The notes under the pieces were generated by a model, which saw only the letters and a list, made by a program, of their open reading frames with translations, was not told the origin of the DNA and ran no database searches. A program made the translations under genes and the position numbers. This document shows positions 6,145 to 6,740 of a stretch of DNA of 6,740 nucleotides, piece after piece (within the stretch, counting starts at the first letter, position 1; every line of letters begins with the position of its first letter). This DNA comes from Bacteroidia bacterium (GTDB lineage Bacteria > Bacteroidota > Bacteroidia > Bacteroidales > Rikenellaceae). Location: the NCBI GenBank assembly GCA_025999315.1, contig BNXD01000068.1, positions 1 to 6,740 on the forward strand, written 5' to 3'.

Positions 6145-6318
6145 GAGCGTCGAGAAGTTGGCGGGCAAAAAGACGCCCGCGAAGTTGGCGAGCAGAGAGA
6201 CGCTCGCCTTCCTCGCGCTACCTCGGTCGTAGCCCGCAAGCGGTCTGCGGCCCTCGCAACGCTGCTCGGTTCTCCTCCTTGCGAGGCATAGCCCGCGAGC
6301 GGTCTCTGCTCTCGCTTC
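6145..6318 (+). repeat. 174-bp tandem repeat, copy 2
   Basis: Second unit, followed at 6319-6327 by the first nine bases of a third (GAGCGTCGA) before the sequence diverges. Relative to copy 1, the stem at 6187-6208 reads GGCGAGC/GCTCGCC. The A-T pair of copy 1 (6016 and 6031) has become G-C (6190 and 6205), so pairing is kept. The hairpin 6161-6180 is a perfect GCGGGC/GCCCGC where copy 1 ends in a G-T wobble. Its last 35 bases (from 6285, running to 6319) equal 98-132. Confidence 0.95.
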
Positions 6319-6327
6319 GAGCGTCGA

Positions 6328-6445
6328 TTCCCCTTCGGCTCGGGCAGCCCACCGCCGTCTGCGGGCCGCCGATAAGACCTCTTCCTCAGAAAGGATGCTT
6401 TTTAAACCATTCTTTTCTAAATGCACAACGGGTCAACCCTTATTT
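6328..6445. other. Spacer downstream of uxuA, no gene seen
   Basis: This is the region just past the uxuA stop codon in transcription direction. It begins with a GC-rich fragment related to the repeat families (GGGCAGCCC..CCGCCG at about 6339-6370) and ends AT-rich. No hairpin followed by a T-run on the minus strand was found, so a terminator for uxuA is not identified. Confidence 0.5.
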
Positions 6446-6740
6446 TCACGACTTGTCGAGCGACCGGACGATGCCCATCTCGAGGCCGCGCAACTCGGCC
6501 AGGCCGCGCAGGCGTCCGATGCACGAGTAGCCGGGGTTGGTCTTCTTGTGCAGATCGTCGATCATCTGGTGGCCATGGTCGGGGCGCACCGGGATCGAGC
6601 AGCCGCGTCGCTGCTGCAACGCAACCAGCGCCCGCATCACCCCGTACATATCCACATCGCCCTCCAAGTGATTGGCTTCGTAGAAGTTACCCTCTTCGTC
6701 GCGGCGCGTGCTGCGCAGATGCACAAACCCCACTCTCTGG
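6446..6740 (-). CDS. uxuA: Mannonate dehydratase, carboxy-terminal part (cut by window edge)
   Basis: UxuA converts D-mannonate to 2-keto-3-deoxy-D-gluconate and water in cytoplasmic hexuronate (glucuronate) breakdown. Ninety-seven residues are visible, roughly the last quarter of a protein usually near 390 residues; the start lies beyond position 6740. Hallmark segments are [34 protein letters not shown], and [18 protein letters not shown] close to the end. From family knowledge, the Asp of RPDHG is expected to be a metal ligand and the Tyr of GYSC lies where the catalytic tyrosine is found; this assignment is from memory of ManD structures. The frame also reads through GTG at 6731-6733, which is an internal valine and not a start. 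The TGA or TAA-type stop at 6446-6448 follows a short SLDKS tail. Neighbouring uronate genes, if any, would be outside the window to the right. Confidence 0.97.
   Translation of the reverse strand, partial: QRVGFVHLRSTRRDEEGNFYEANHLEGDVDMYGVMRALVALQQRRGCSIPVRPDHGHQMIDDLHKKTNPGYSCIGRLRGLAELRGLEMGIVRSLDKS

Noticed and set aside
5971..6318. CRISPR array
   Set aside because: Two large near-identical 174-bp units without unique spacers do not fit repeat-spacer architecture, and no cas gene is present.
5911..6426. Minus-strand frame of 171 codons with an internal protein repeat
   Set aside because: Its repetition comes from the 174-bp DNA repeat, several other frames on both strands are open too, and no start context or domain supports it.

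Overview
The window reads as a piece of a GC-rich Bacteroidales chromosome, plausibly Alistipes or another Rikenellaceae member. This rests on three things: the AddA/RecB-like helicase-nuclease with the 'KASAGSGKTF' amino terminus common in Bacteroidetes, starts without Shine-Dalgarno sequences, and a promoter-like pair resembling the Bacteroidetes TTTG / TAnnTTTG consensus. The genus is an inference; phylum and order are firmer.

Three protein genes are supported, all on the minus strand. From right to left these are the carboxy-terminal quarter of mannonate dehydratase (uxuA, cut by the right edge), a secreted M28-family zinc peptidase, and a 1055-residue UvrD-type helicase with a carboxy-terminal PD-(D/E)XK nuclease domain. 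They serve unrelated jobs (hexuronate catabolism, periplasmic peptide hydrolysis, double-strand-break processing). Gaps of 440 bp and about 1.5 kb separate them, so they do not look like one operon.

The rest of the window is mostly repeat DNA. Positions 1-178 and 4996-6327 are built from a small set of GC-rich hairpin modules that recur in direct and inverted orientation. They include a 174-bp tandem duplication (5971-6318), a pair of about 105-bp inverted arms enclosing a 322-bp core (5289-5820), and a nearly perfect 63-bp inverted copy on either side of the helicase and peptidase genes. Several stems change on both arms at once between copies, which suggests that the folded form is conserved. 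The 440-bp gap between helicase and peptidase holds related hairpins, among them a perfect 23-bp palindrome with a 4-base loop. Long open frames across the repeats exist on both strands and are judged to be by-products of GC-rich repeat sequence.

The repeat array is the only candidate here for something undescribed. The cautious reading is a lineage-specific interspersed hairpin repeat family (REP/BIME-like or MITE-like). No transposase, reverse transcriptase or CRISPR-type effector is encoded in the window.
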